A stretch of DNA of 64,000 nt, taken from Streptomyces violascens (GTDB taxonomy: Bacteria > Actinomycetota > Actinomycetes > Streptomycetales > Streptomycetaceae). Of this stretch, positions 15,722 through 23,909 are shown piece by piece (within the stretch, counting starts at the first letter, position 1; each line of letters opens with the position of its first letter). The notes beneath the pieces are model-generated. The model did no database searches. It saw nothing but the letters and a program-made list of their open reading frames with translations, and had not been told where the DNA came from. The position numbers and the translations under genes were made by a program. The stretch lies in assembly GCF_014649955.1 (NCBI RefSeq), contig NZ_BMUA01000010.1, positions 62,001 through 126,000 of the forward strand, given 5' to 3'.

Positions 15722-17237
15722 CACCCTGCCCGAGGTGCCCGAACGGCTCGACCAGCTGCTGTCCCGGGCCGCCGCCGCGCACCCCGCGCGGCGCGCCGTC
15801 GTCACCGACGACTTCGCGATGGACTACGCCACCTTCGACGCCCGGGTCACCGCCGTGGCCGCCGGGCTCCAGGCGCTCGCGCCCGAGCCCACGGTCGTGG
15901 CGGTGGGCACCGTCCTGCACCCGGACGTCGCCGTCGCGTACTACGCGGCCGTGCGGGCCGGGCACACCGTGGCCGTGATCAACCCGCTGCTCCGCGAGGA
16001 CGACCTGCTGCACGTGCTCGGCCTCGGCGGGGCCCGCGTGGCCCTGCTCGACACCGGTCTGAACGCGCGCCTGGAGAACGTCCGCGACCGGCTCCCCGAG
16101 CTGCGCGAGGTCGTCCTGATCGGCGCCGGTACGGACGGACTGGATGCCCTTGCCTGCGACCGCCCCCTCGCCGCCCCTGCCAAGGGGCCCGCGGACACCG
16201 CCGCGCTCCAGTTCACCAGCGGAACCACCGGGCGCCCCAAGGCCGTCCGGCTCAGCCACCGCAACGTGACCGTCAACGCGGCGCAGATCGCCCAGGCGCA
16301 CCGGCTCGACGGCGAGACGGTCAGCCTGAACCATCTGCCGACCTACCACCCGATGCACCTCAACTCGGCGATCGCCGCGGGCGCCACGCAGGTCCTGTGC
16401 GCCTCGCCGGAGCCGTACGCCGCGCTGATGACGGCGAACAGGCACCGGGCGACGATCCTGTACAGCCTGCCGGTGCGGCTCGCCCGGCTCGCGGCCGACC
16501 CGGACCTGGACTCCGTCTCGATGACGTCGGTGCGGCGCATCGCGTCGGGCGGCTCGGGCCTTCCGGTGCCTGCCGCACGCCGCCTGTCCAAGCGGTTCGG
16601 CGTGCCGGTCTTCCAGGGGTACGGGCTCGCCGAGACCTCCCCGCTGACCCACAGCGACGACCCGGACCACCCGGTGCACGGCTCGGTCGGCACCCCGGTC
16701 GCCGGGACCGAGTGCCGGGTCGTCGACATCGACTCGCGCGCGGTGCTCGCACCGGGCGGCGTCGGCGAGGTGCAGCTGCGCGGCCCGCAGGTGATGCAGG
16801 GGTACGCGGGCGGGCCCGACGGCACAGGGCTTGAGCCGGACGGCTGGCTGAGCACCGGCGACGTCGGCCGCATCGACGAGGACGGCCGGCTGTTCCTGGT
16901 GGACCGCCTGAAAGACGTCTTCAAGTGCGACAACTTCCTCGTCGCGCCCTCGGACGTGGAGCGCGTGCTGCGCCGCGACCCGCGGGTCGCCGATGTCGTC
17001 GTGGTCGAGCTCGCGGACGTCGAGCACGGCGCGGTCGCGGGCGCCCTCGTGGTGCTCGCCGGCGCTCACCCGGAAGATCTCGCCGATGTCGTCGCGCAGG
17101 CCAACGACGCCCTGCCGTACTACCAGCACGTCCGCGACGCCATGACGCTCGACGTGATCCCGCGTTCGGGCAACGGGAAGATCCAACGGCGCGTGCTGGC
17201 CGAGCAGTTGACCGCCAGTCAGCCCGTCGCAAGCTGA
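15714..17237 (+). CDS. Acyl-CoA ligase (class I adenylate-forming)
   Basis: The protein has 507 residues. The P-loop-like FTSGTTGRPKAV (about 165-176), GYGLAETSP, STGDVG and the C-terminal catalytic lysine motif SGNGKIQRR are all present. Similar ligases in tetracycline and aureolic-acid clusters (OxyH, MtmL) are linked to late ring formation or starter/side-chain activation. Here it sits between the ARO/CYC and ABM genes, which supports a role in polyketide cyclisation, but activation of an acyl group for transfer is also possible. It starts with GTG 15714 inside the end of the ARO/CYC gene. Confidence 0.85.
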   Translation: MADTLPEVPERLDQLLSRAAAAHPARRAVVTDDFAMDYATFDARVTAVAAGLQALAPEPTVVAVGTVLHPDVAVAYYAAVRAGHTVAVINPLLREDDLLHVLGLGGARVALLDTGLNARLENVRDRLPELREVVLIGAGTDGLDALACDRPLAAPAKGPADTAALQFTSGTTGRPKAVRLSHRNVTVNAAQIAQAHRLDGETVSLNHLPTYHPMHLNSAIAAGATQVLCASPEPYAALMTANRHRATILYSLPVRLARLAADPDLDSVSMTSVRRIASGGSGLPVPAARRLSKRFGVPVFQGYGLAETSPLTHSDDPDHPVHGSVGTPVAGTECRVVDIDSRAVLAPGGVGEVQLRGPQVMQGYAGGPDGTGLEPDGWLSTGDVGRIDEDGRLFLVDRLKDVFKCDNFLVAPSDVERVLRRDPRVADVVVVELADVEHGAVAGALVVLAGAHPEDLADVVAQANDALPYYQHVRDAMTLDVIPRSGNGKIQRRVLAEQLTASQPVAS

Positions 17238-17253
17238 GCCGGAGAGGCACCGC

Positions 17254-17871
17254 ATGTCCTTCACCGTCATCAATACGTTCACGCTGCTCGACCCGGCCGG
17301 TGCCGAGGAGTTCGAGGCCCGCTTCCTGACCCATGTGGAGTGGATGCGCGCACAGCCGGGCTTCCTCGCCCACCAGGCGGTCCGCTCCGCCGACCGGCCC
17401 GAGGTGTACGTCAACCTCGGCTGGTGGGAGCGGCCCGAGGACTTCCAGCAGGTCCTCGCGAGCGCCACGTTCCAGGAGCACGCCGAGGAGTTCCACAAAA
17501 TCGTCTCCGTGGAGGCCGATCCCTCGATGGGGATCGCGCGCTTCGACGGCGCCGCGGGCGAGCCCGGTGACGTGCTCTTCGTGGACTTCTTCACCGTCGA
17601 GGGCAACCCGGAGGCGTTCATCGGCGCCTTCCGCGCCCACGCCGGGGCCGCCGCGGGAATCGACGGCTTCGTCGCCGCCGACCTCGCCAAGTCGCTGTTC
17701 GCCCGGCCCGGCGGGTTCACCGCGCTCACCCGCTGGCGCGACGCGGAAGCCGCGCTCGCGGCCACCGCGCTGCCCGAGTACGCGGCGCTCGCCGCGCTCG
17801 CCGAGGTGCGCACCGTGCCCGCCGCCCACATCGCGGGCAACCGCGCCGAGCCCGCCCCGGCCGGGGCCTGA
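17254..17871 (+). CDS. Antibiotic-biosynthesis (ABM) monooxygenase, two-repeat form
   Basis: This 205-residue protein is built of two ABM ferredoxin-like repeats: FTVINTFTLLDPAGAEEFEARF to about 95, then DVLFVDFFTVEGNPEAFIGAF to about 180. The first contains QPGFLAHQ and VNLGWWERPEDF, which are typical of cofactor-free quinone-forming oxygenases such as ActVA-ORF6. The second is more degenerate. It probably oxidises an aromatic ring of the polyketide. GGAGAGG precedes ATG 17254, and it lies 16 bp after the ligase. Confidence 0.88.
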   Translation: MSFTVINTFTLLDPAGAEEFEARFLTHVEWMRAQPGFLAHQAVRSADRPEVYVNLGWWERPEDFQQVLASATFQEHAEEFHKIVSVEADPSMGIARFDGAAGEPGDVLFVDFFTVEGNPEAFIGAFRAHAGAAAGIDGFVAADLAKSLFARPGGFTALTRWRDAEAALAATALPEYAALAALAEVRTVPAAHIAGNRAEPAPAGA

Positions 17872-17925
17872 CGGCTCGGGAGGCGGGACCCGCCCGCACA
17901 GAGCCCAGAACAGAAGGGATTCACC

Positions 17926-18957
17926 ATGGAGTACCGCCGTCTCGGTGCCTCGGGACCGGTGGTCAGCCGGGTCGCGTTCGGGAACTCGCTGACCGCGGGC
18001 AACCAGCTGGACGACCGGGCCGCCTCCGCCTGCGTACGGGCCGCCCTCGACGCGGGCATCACCACGTTCGACACCGCCGACGCGTACGCCGAGGGCCGGG
18101 CCGAGGAGCACCTCGGCCGGGCCCTCGCGGGCGTCGACCGGGACGCCGTCGTGATCTGCACCAAGGTCGGCAGGGGCGGCGGGCCCGGCCCGGGCGCACT
18201 GTCGCGCACCCGGATCGCCGAGAGCCTGGACGCCTCGCTGCGCCGCCTCGGCACCGGGCACATCGACCTGTACCAGGCGCACCTGTACGACGATTCGACG
18301 CCGCTCGAAGAGACCATGGCCGCCTTCGCGGACGCCGTGGCCGCGGGCAAGGTGCGCTACGTCGGCGTCTCGGAGTGGGCCGCCGACGAGATCGGACGGG
18401 CCGCGGAACTCGCCCGCGACCTGGGCATCGAGCTCGTCTCCAACCAGCCGCAGTACTCGATGCTGTGGCGGGTCATCGAGTCCGAGGTCGTCCCGGCGTG
18501 CGCGCCGCTCGGCATCGGGCAGATGGTCTGGTCGCCCCTTGCCGGCGGCGTACTGACCGGAAAGTACAAGCCGGGCCGGCAGGCGCCCGCGGGCTCCCGG
18601 GCGGTGGCCGCCAAGGGCGGAGACGTCTCGATCCAGCGCTACCGCTTCCTGTCGGACGAGGTCCTCAGTGCCGTCGGCCGGGTCGCCGAGCTGGCCGACG
18701 AGACGAATCTGACGATGGCTCAACTCGCCCTGGCCTGGGTGCTGCAGAACGCCCAGGTCGCCACGGCGGTCATCGGGGCCTCCGCGCCCGAGCAGATCGG
18801 CCGCAACCTCGCGGCCGCCGAGGCCGTGCTCGACCCGGAGCTGCTCGCCCGCGTCGACGCGGCCCTCGGGCCCGTCGTGGTCACCGACCCCGGGCTGACC
18901 CTGAGCCGCATGCTCCGCGCCAAGGCCGCCGCCTCCCCCTCCCCCGCCACCCTCTGA
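17926..18957 (+). CDS. Aldo/keto reductase
   Basis: This 343-residue AKR has the catalytic tetrad visible as Asp and Tyr in FDTADAYAEG, Lys in CTKVGRG and His in LYQAHLYDD. The (beta/alpha)8 NADPH end motif is AVIGASAPEQIGRNL. It resembles the Kv-beta/YajO-like AKR group found in angucycline and other aromatic PKS loci. It could reduce a polyketide ketone or a ketosugar. It lies within the KR-to-FAD monooxygenase operon, so a polyketide substrate is more likely. Confidence 0.9.
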   Translation: MEYRRLGASGPVVSRVAFGNSLTAGNQLDDRAASACVRAALDAGITTFDTADAYAEGRAEEHLGRALAGVDRDAVVICTKVGRGGGPGPGALSRTRIAESLDASLRRLGTGHIDLYQAHLYDDSTPLEETMAAFADAVAAGKVRYVGVSEWAADEIGRAAELARDLGIELVSNQPQYSMLWRVIESEVVPACAPLGIGQMVWSPLAGGVLTGKYKPGRQAPAGSRAVAAKGGDVSIQRYRFLSDEVLSAVGRVAELADETNLTMAQLALAWVLQNAQVATAVIGASAPEQIGRNLAAAEAVLDPELLARVDAALGPVVVTDPGLTLSRMLRAKAAASPSPATL

Positions 18958-18968
18958 GAGGTACTGCT

Positions 18969-19799
18969 GTGAGCACTTCCACGACCGACAGGGAGATCCA
19001 CCGGACGCGTGCCGGCATCGAGATCGACGCCTCGGCTGACACCGTCTACCGGGCGCTGACCGATGTGGCCGACTGGCCGCTGCTCTACCCCTGGATCGCG
19101 CACACCGAGACCCTGAGCCAGGAGGGCCAGGACGACGAGGTGAAGTTCTGGGCGGTGCGCCCGGGCCCCGAGGGCGGGCTGCGCATCTGGACCTCCCGAC
19201 GCACCCTGGATCCGGTGGCGCTGCGCATGGACTTCGCGCAGCAGGGCTCGGTGGGCCCGATCAAGGAGCTCGGCGGCACCTGGGACTTCCTGCCCCGCCC
19301 CGACGGCGGCTGCCGCGTGGTATCCGGGCACTGGTTCACCACGGACGCGGACCCCGCGGAGACGGCGGGCGAGCTCGACCGGCACGGCGGGCTCCAGATG
19401 CGCACCCTCAAGTCCAAGACGGAGCAGCCCGGTTCGCTCACCTCCGACGTGATCCGGGTCGAGGACCGTGCGGTCCTGTCCGGCTCGGTCGCCTCGGTGC
19501 ACGCCCGGCTCCTGGACGCGCTGCCGTGGCGCGACGGCGAGGAGAGCGCCTGGTTCGGCACCCAGGACGACGTACCGACCGTGCAGATCGAGCACGGCGG
19601 CCACACCCTCGTGCAGAAGCTGCTCGCGCCGCCCGCGCCGGCAGAGCTCTACCGGCGCCGCTGGCGTCTGGTCGAGGCGCCCGGCGGGGTCCTGGTGACG
19701 GCGGACGTGCTCGCCGTCGCCTCGGCCGGCCGCGACCGGGTGCTGGCGATGGCCACCAACGACGTGCGCTCCGCGCTCGCACTGGCCGGGCAGCGATGA
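18969..19799 (+). CDS. Second START-type polyketide cyclase
   Basis: This 276-residue protein opens with a clear START half (TRAGIEIDASADTVYRALTD, VADWPLLYPW, WTSRRTLDP). The pattern is close to the N-terminal half of the didomain ARO/CYC at 14771, whereas the C-terminal half (from about 150, DVIRVEDRAVLSGSVASVHARL) is more divergent. It probably directs a later cyclisation or aromatisation. The GTG at 18969 comes 11 bp after the AKR stop with GAGAGG upstream, and the 3' end overlaps the FAD monooxygenase by 4 bp. Confidence 0.82.
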   Translation: MSTSTTDREIHRTRAGIEIDASADTVYRALTDVADWPLLYPWIAHTETLSQEGQDDEVKFWAVRPGPEGGLRIWTSRRTLDPVALRMDFAQQGSVGPIKELGGTWDFLPRPDGGCRVVSGHWFTTDADPAETAGELDRHGGLQMRTLKSKTEQPGSLTSDVIRVEDRAVLSGSVASVHARLLDALPWRDGEESAWFGTQDDVPTVQIEHGGHTLVQKLLAPPAPAELYRRRWRLVEAPGGVLVTADVLAVASAGRDRVLAMATNDVRSALALAGQR

Positions 19800-21058
19800 C
19801 CGCGGCCGCCGAGGAGGTCCGCGCGGGGGCCCGCACCGACGAGGAGCACCGCGGTGACGTGTGCATCGTCGGGGCGGGCCCCGCCGGTCTGACCCTCGCT
19901 CTGCTGCTGCTCAAGTCCGGGGTGCGGGTGACCGTGGTGGAGCGTTCGCGCTCGCACCAGCGGGAGTTCCGCGGCGAGATCCTCCAGCCGGGCGCGATGA
20001 CGGTCCTGGACCGGCTCGGCGTGCTCGCCGGGGCCCGCGCGCGCGGCTGCCACGAGCACGACCGCTTCCGCCTGGTGGAGCAGGACCGCATCCTGCTGGA
20101 CATCGACTACCGCGCGCTTCCGGCCCCGTACGACCACCTCCTGTCCATCCCTCAGTCCCATCTGCTGACCGAACTCCTGCTGCACTGCGCCGAGTTCGCC
20201 GACTTCGAGTACGTGGACGGCTGCCGCGTCAACGCGCTCCTGCGCGACGAGCGGGGCCGGATCACCGGGGCCGCCGCCGACGGGCACGTCTTCCACAGCA
20301 AGGTCGTGGTCGGCGCCGACGGACGGTTCTCCAAGGTGCGCCGGCTCGCCGGCATCGAGGCGGGCCGCAGCGAGGCCTTCGACCAGGACGTGCTGTGGTT
20401 CAAGCTGACCAAGGACGAGCCCGAAGTCAGCCATGACGTCCGGGTGTTCCGGAGCGCCGGCACCAGTCCGGTGCTCGCGTACGGGTCCTGGCCCAACCGG
20501 ATCCAGGTCGGCTGGACGCTGCCGCACGGCGGCTACAAGACCGTCGTCGCCCAGGGCCTCGGCCACGTCAAGGAGCAGCTGGCGAAGGCGGTTCCGGCGT
20601 ACGCGGACCTGATCGAGGCCCAGATCACCTCGCTGCGCGACCTCAGCCTGCTCGATGTGTTCTCCGGGCGGGCCGAGCGCTGGGCCACCGACGGCCTGGT
20701 CCTGATGGGCGACGCGGCGCACACGCACAGCCCGATCGGCGCGCAGGGCATCAACCTGTCGGTGCAGGACGCGGTCGTGCTGCATCCGCTGCTCGTCGAG
20801 TCGGTGGGCCGGGGGGATGCGAGCGCCGCGTTCCTGTCCCGCTTCGAGGAGCGCCGGGCGCCCGACATCGCGACGATGATGCGGCTCCAGGGCATGCAGT
20901 CCAAGGCGATGCTGTCGACCGGCACGTTCGCGACGCGGGTGCGCCCGAAGCTGGCGGCCGTCGTGAAGCACACCCCGGTCTACCGCAAGGTGCTGCGCAC
21001 CATCGCGTTCGGCAACCCGTCGATCGAGGTGGCCGAGGGGCTGTTCACCGCTCGCTGA
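19796..21058 (+). CDS. FAD-dependent monooxygenase (group A flavoprotein)
   Basis: The protein has 420 residues. The Rossmann motif VGAGPAGLTLALLLLKSG (about 24-41), the DG-type GADGRFSKVRRLAG and the GD motif LMGDAAHTHSPIGAQGINL identify an aromatic hydroxylase of the PHBH class. There is no thioredoxin-like C-terminal domain, unlike the longer enzyme at 44098. A role in hydroxylating or oxidatively rearranging the polyketide is inferred from context. It is the last gene of the operon and ends before a strong terminator. Confidence 0.92.
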   Translation: MTAAAEEVRAGARTDEEHRGDVCIVGAGPAGLTLALLLLKSGVRVTVVERSRSHQREFRGEILQPGAMTVLDRLGVLAGARARGCHEHDRFRLVEQDRILLDIDYRALPAPYDHLLSIPQSHLLTELLLHCAEFADFEYVDGCRVNALLRDERGRITGAAADGHVFHSKVVVGADGRFSKVRRLAGIEAGRSEAFDQDVLWFKLTKDEPEVSHDVRVFRSAGTSPVLAYGSWPNRIQVGWTLPHGGYKTVVAQGLGHVKEQLAKAVPAYADLIEAQITSLRDLSLLDVFSGRAERWATDGLVLMGDAAHTHSPIGAQGINLSVQDAVVLHPLLVESVGRGDASAAFLSRFEERRAPDIATMMRLQGMQSKAMLSTGTFATRVRPKLAAVVKHTPVYRKVLRTIAFGNPSIEVAEGLFTAR

Positions 21059-21073
21059 CACGTACGCAACGCG

Positions 21074-21110
21074 AAAGGCGGGCCGGGTCTCGAAGACCCG
21101 GCCCGCCTTT
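21074..21110. terminator. Bidirectional terminator between convergent operons
   Basis: AAAGGCGGGCCGGGTCT pairs with AGACCCGGCCCGCCTTT around a CGA loop. A-tract and T-tract flank the stem, so it can stop transcription from both the 19796 gene and the opposite 21134 gene. Confidence 0.85.
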
Positions 21111-21133
21111 CGTGTGCGGTGCTTCAGCGGCGC

Positions 21134-21805
21134 TCAGACGGTTGCGACCTCGGTGCGGGCCGAGTCGACGACCGCCTTGTACAGGCCGCCCTTGACCTCG
21201 GCGTGCACGGCCATGGTCTTGGCGTCGGCGGCCATCTCCGGGCTCTGCAGGACCGGCAGGTAGGCCTGGGGGCCGCTCCACCAGCCGATGTTGACGTAGG
21301 CGCCGGTCTCGCGGTTGGAGTGCACCAGCTGGTGGCCGAGGAAGCCGTCGTGGCCCTTGACGAAGGACAGGTGGCCGAGGAAGGAGCCTTCGAAGGCCTG
21401 CTGGTCGGCGCCCTCGCGCAGGGTGAACGTGGTGAGCGCGACGGCCGCGTCCGCGGACGGCACCGCGAGCTCGCCGAGGCCGTCGGCCGCGTTCTCGCCG
21501 GCCAGGACCGGGCCGTGCACGCTGGTGATGGCCGCGAGGTAGACGAAGCGGCTGCTCACCGCGGTGAAGAACTGCCAGTCGCCGACGACGGTGCGGTGCG
21601 CGTCCGCGTCCCGCCACCAGGTGAGGATGACGAAGTTGTCGGGCTCCTTGATGCCGCGGAGCAGCGCGGTGCGCAGCAGACCGTCCTTGGCGGCGACGGC
21701 CTCCTTGTACTTGAGGTAGGCCTTCTCGAACTCGGCGCCCTTCGCCTTGTGCTTCTCCTTGAGGACGAAGTGGGCGACCGCGACGACGGGGCTGTTCTCG
21801 CTCAT
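21134..21805 (-). CDS. ABM-family monooxygenase-like protein, two-repeat form
   Basis: This 223-residue protein has two ABM-like repeats: AVAHFVLKEKHKAKGAEFEKAY with LTWWRDADAHR, then VALTTFTLREGADQQAFEGSF with VNIGWWSGPQAYL. The overall plan is that of the 17254 gene but longer. ATG 21805 (MSENSPVV) is chosen; the longer frame upstream only shadows the epimerase gene. It is the last gene of a leftward three-gene operon. It may act as a second cofactor-independent oxygenase or as a partner of the first. Confidence 0.83.
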   Translation of the reverse strand: MSENSPVVAVAHFVLKEKHKAKGAEFEKAYLKYKEAVAAKDGLLRTALLRGIKEPDNFVILTWWRDADAHRTVVGDWQFFTAVSSRFVYLAAITSVHGPVLAGENAADGLGELAVPSADAAVALTTFTLREGADQQAFEGSFLGHLSFVKGHDGFLGHQLVHSNRETGAYVNIGWWSGPQAYLPVLQSPEMAADAKTMAVHAEVKGGLYKAVVDSARTEVATV

Positions 21806-21833
21806 GGGTGTGACTCCGAATCTGGGTGGGTGG

Positions 21834-22595
21834 TTACGCGGTGACGGGCTGGTGCGCATAGGCGTGCACGTACTTGTCGAGGACCTTGCGGTAGTAGTCG
21901 GGCCCGAAGCCGAGCCCGTACACCGGCGGCACGAGACGGCAGAGCTTGTCGATGGAGACGGGCTGGGCGCCGGAGGCCTCCACGTAGGACTTCTCGGCAC
22001 GGGTGCCGAGCAGGTGCTCCATGTGCGTGACGACGTCCTCGATGTGCGGGGCGTGGCCCGAGGCGACGTTGACGACGTCACGGGTGCGGCCGTCGACGAG
22101 CAGCGTGTGCACGATCTTGATGACGTCCTCGACGTCGATCAGGTCGCGCTGCGCGCCGCGGTAGACCTGGATCTCGCCGCTCACCAACTGCCGTACAAGA
22201 GCGGGCAGTAGCTGGTGGGCGGGCTGGTTGAAGCCGACGACGTGCGACAGGCGCAGGATCAGGTACTCGACGTCCGAGGACTTGACGACCGCTTCGAGGG
22301 AGAGCTTGTGGCGGCCGTACGGGGTCGCCGGGTAGACGGGGCCGTCCTCGCGGCCGGGCGAGGCGTCGGGCACCGAGTACATCCCGGCGGACGCGGTGGA
22401 GAAGAACACCAGGCGTCTGCCGGTCTTCTCGCAGTGCCGCAGCACCTCGTACAGGCGCTTGGACTCCCGGGTGTACTGCTCGGGCGGGATGTCCCCGGCG
22501 GCCGAGACCCCGGCGGCCAGCGCCACCACGTCCCGGTGGTGTCCGGCGATGCCTGCCAGGTGTCCGGCCAGGAAGCCCCTGCCGACTATCTCCAT
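21834..22595 (-). CDS. NAD(P)-dependent epimerase/dehydratase family protein (extended SDR)
   Basis: This 253-residue extended SDR has its glycine motif at the extreme N-terminus (GRGFLAGHLAG), Ser in FFSTASAGMYS and YGRHK as the Tyr-x3-Lys. RDLIDVEDVIKIVHTLL is the usual second-half motif. It is shorter than typical NDP-sugar enzymes. It could be an NDP-hexose 4-ketoreductase, giving the locus a second one, or a polyketide ketoreductase. ATG 22595 is preferred over a TTG at 22607. AAGGAG lies about 12 bases upstream. Confidence 0.78.
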   Translation of the reverse strand: MEIVGRGFLAGHLAGIAGHHRDVVALAAGVSAAGDIPPEQYTRESKRLYEVLRHCEKTGRRLVFFSTASAGMYSVPDASPGREDGPVYPATPYGRHKLSLEAVVKSSDVEYLILRLSHVVGFNQPAHQLLPALVRQLVSGEIQVYRGAQRDLIDVEDVIKIVHTLLVDGRTRDVVNVASGHAPHIEDVVTHMEHLLGTRAEKSYVEASGAQPVSIDKLCRLVPPVYGLGFGPDYYRKVLDKYVHAYAHQPVTA

Positions 22596-22629
22596 GGGGT
22601 GTGCCAACTCCTTGTGGTGGGCGGCCGGT

Positions 22630-23694
22630 TCAGGCCGCGGCGGGCTCGGCCCAGGCCGGGATCTCCAGGATTTCCAGTACGGCGGTGGTGATGGTGTAGC
22701 CCGCTCCGCCGCCGTAGAGCATCACGTGGTCGCCGGGCTTCAACTGGCCGGTGAGCAGCAGGTTTTCGAGGCCGGCCGCCCAGTCGCCGGCGCCGATGTG
22801 GCCGCTGCGGCGGGCGAACTCCCAGGTGGTCTCGGACTCGTCGACGCCGAGGAGGTGGTGGATCTGGAAGGGGCCCTTGATCCGGCCGGTGGAGGGGATG
22901 ATGACGTACGCGATGTCGTCCATCTCCAGGCCGGCGTCGTCGAGGACGGCCTGCTTGGCCTCCTGCATCACCTTGCCGAAGCGGATGTTGGTCATCGTCT
23001 CGTCGCTGACGGCCTTCTGGGCGTCGCCGCGTGCGGTGAGGTCGATCTGCCGCTCGGCGGCGCGCGAGACCGGGCCGAACTCCTCGTCGCCCCGGGCCAT
23101 CGGCTCCAGGGAGTTGTCGGCGACGGTCGCGGTGGCTTTGAGGCGGGCGAAGCCTTCCGTGGTGGACAGGATGGTGGCGGTCGCGCCGTCGGCGTAGGCG
23201 TTGCCGTGCCGCAGCTGCCAGCGGTTGGCGCCGGGGCCGCCGAAGCGGTCGGCGGTGGTGAGCATGACCGCGCTTCCCTTGCCGTAGCCGGCCGTGAGGT
23301 GGGCGGCGGCCAGGTCGAGCCCGCTGATGCCGATGTTGCAGCGCTGCTGCACATCGAGGCCGGGCACGGTGGCGCCGACGGTCCGCTTGGCGATGTAGGA
23401 AGCGGCCGGCCAGATGTCGAGGCCCTGGAACCAGGTGCTGCCGTGCAGGAGCAGGGAGTACGTGGACTTGTTCAGGCCGGAGCGCTCGTGCGCGGTGCGT
23501 CCCGCGGCGACGGCCATGTCCGGCGGCGCCGTCCAGCCCTCCTCCTCGCTCTCGCGGGCGATCCGCACGGACTCGTACCCGAAGTCGTCGATCCACTCCT
23601 GGCCGCACTCCCCGGCCGCGACGGCCTCGGCCACCGGGACGGGCTCGGGCAGCCAGCTGCCGAGCGAGGCGACATAGATCTCGTTCCAACGCAT
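22630..23694 (-). CDS. KASIII-like acyltransferase (CerJ/DpsC-type)
   Basis: This 354-residue protein has a ketosynthase-III fold with Cys in VQQRCNIGISG, His in PFQIHHLLG, and SGHIGAGDWA where a condensing KASIII would normally carry a catalytic Asn. Asp in the triad is the pattern of KASIII-like enzymes that transfer acyl groups to oxygen, such as CerJ, which malonylates cervimycin sugars. Hence it may acylate a sugar or aglycone hydroxyl here, although a starter-unit role cannot be excluded. ATG 23694 follows GGGGAG. It is the first gene of the leftward operon and has its own SARP-type box upstream. Confidence 0.82.
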   Translation of the reverse strand: MRWNEIYVASLGSWLPEPVPVAEAVAAGECGQEWIDDFGYESVRIARESEEEGWTAPPDMAVAAGRTAHERSGLNKSTYSLLLHGSTWFQGLDIWPAASYIAKRTVGATVPGLDVQQRCNIGISGLDLAAAHLTAGYGKGSAVMLTTADRFGGPGANRWQLRHGNAYADGATATILSTTEGFARLKATATVADNSLEPMARGDEEFGPVSRAAERQIDLTARGDAQKAVSDETMTNIRFGKVMQEAKQAVLDDAGLEMDDIAYVIIPSTGRIKGPFQIHHLLGVDESETTWEFARRSGHIGAGDWAAGLENLLLTGQLKPGDHVMLYGGGAGYTITTAVLEILEIPAWAEPAAA

Positions 23695-23766
23695 CCAGCT
23701 ACTCCCCTGTTCGGCGGTTCGGTCGAATCCTTCGGGCATACGGCATGCGCCCAAGGTCGCCATCGC

Positions 23767-23784
23767 CTCTCGAATAGGACTTGA
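23767..23784 (-). promoter_or_regulatory. SARP operator for the KASIII operon
   Basis: On the minus strand TCAAGTC and TCGAGAG are spaced 11 bp start to start (TCAAGTCCTATTCGAGAG). It lies 73 bp upstream of the KASIII-like start, back to back with the plus-strand box at 23806. Confidence 0.65.
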
Positions 23785-23805
23785 GTGCGGCCGGGGAAAG
23801 CCCGG

Positions 23806-23834
23806 CCAAGGGCGGCTCAAGTGCCGTTCGAGTG
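23806..23834 (+). promoter_or_regulatory. SARP operator for the first glycosyltransferase operon
   Basis: CCAAGGG (23806), TCAAGTG (23817) and TCGAGTG (23828) have an exact 11-bp period. This is the best-matching box in the window and lies 76 bp before the glycosyltransferase start. Confidence 0.7.
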
Positions 23835-23909
23835 GGGCGGGTCACGCTCTTGGGCATGACCGACGGACAGCCCTGAAGGGCCGTCCCCACCCCCAATCGG
23901 AGACCCGCC

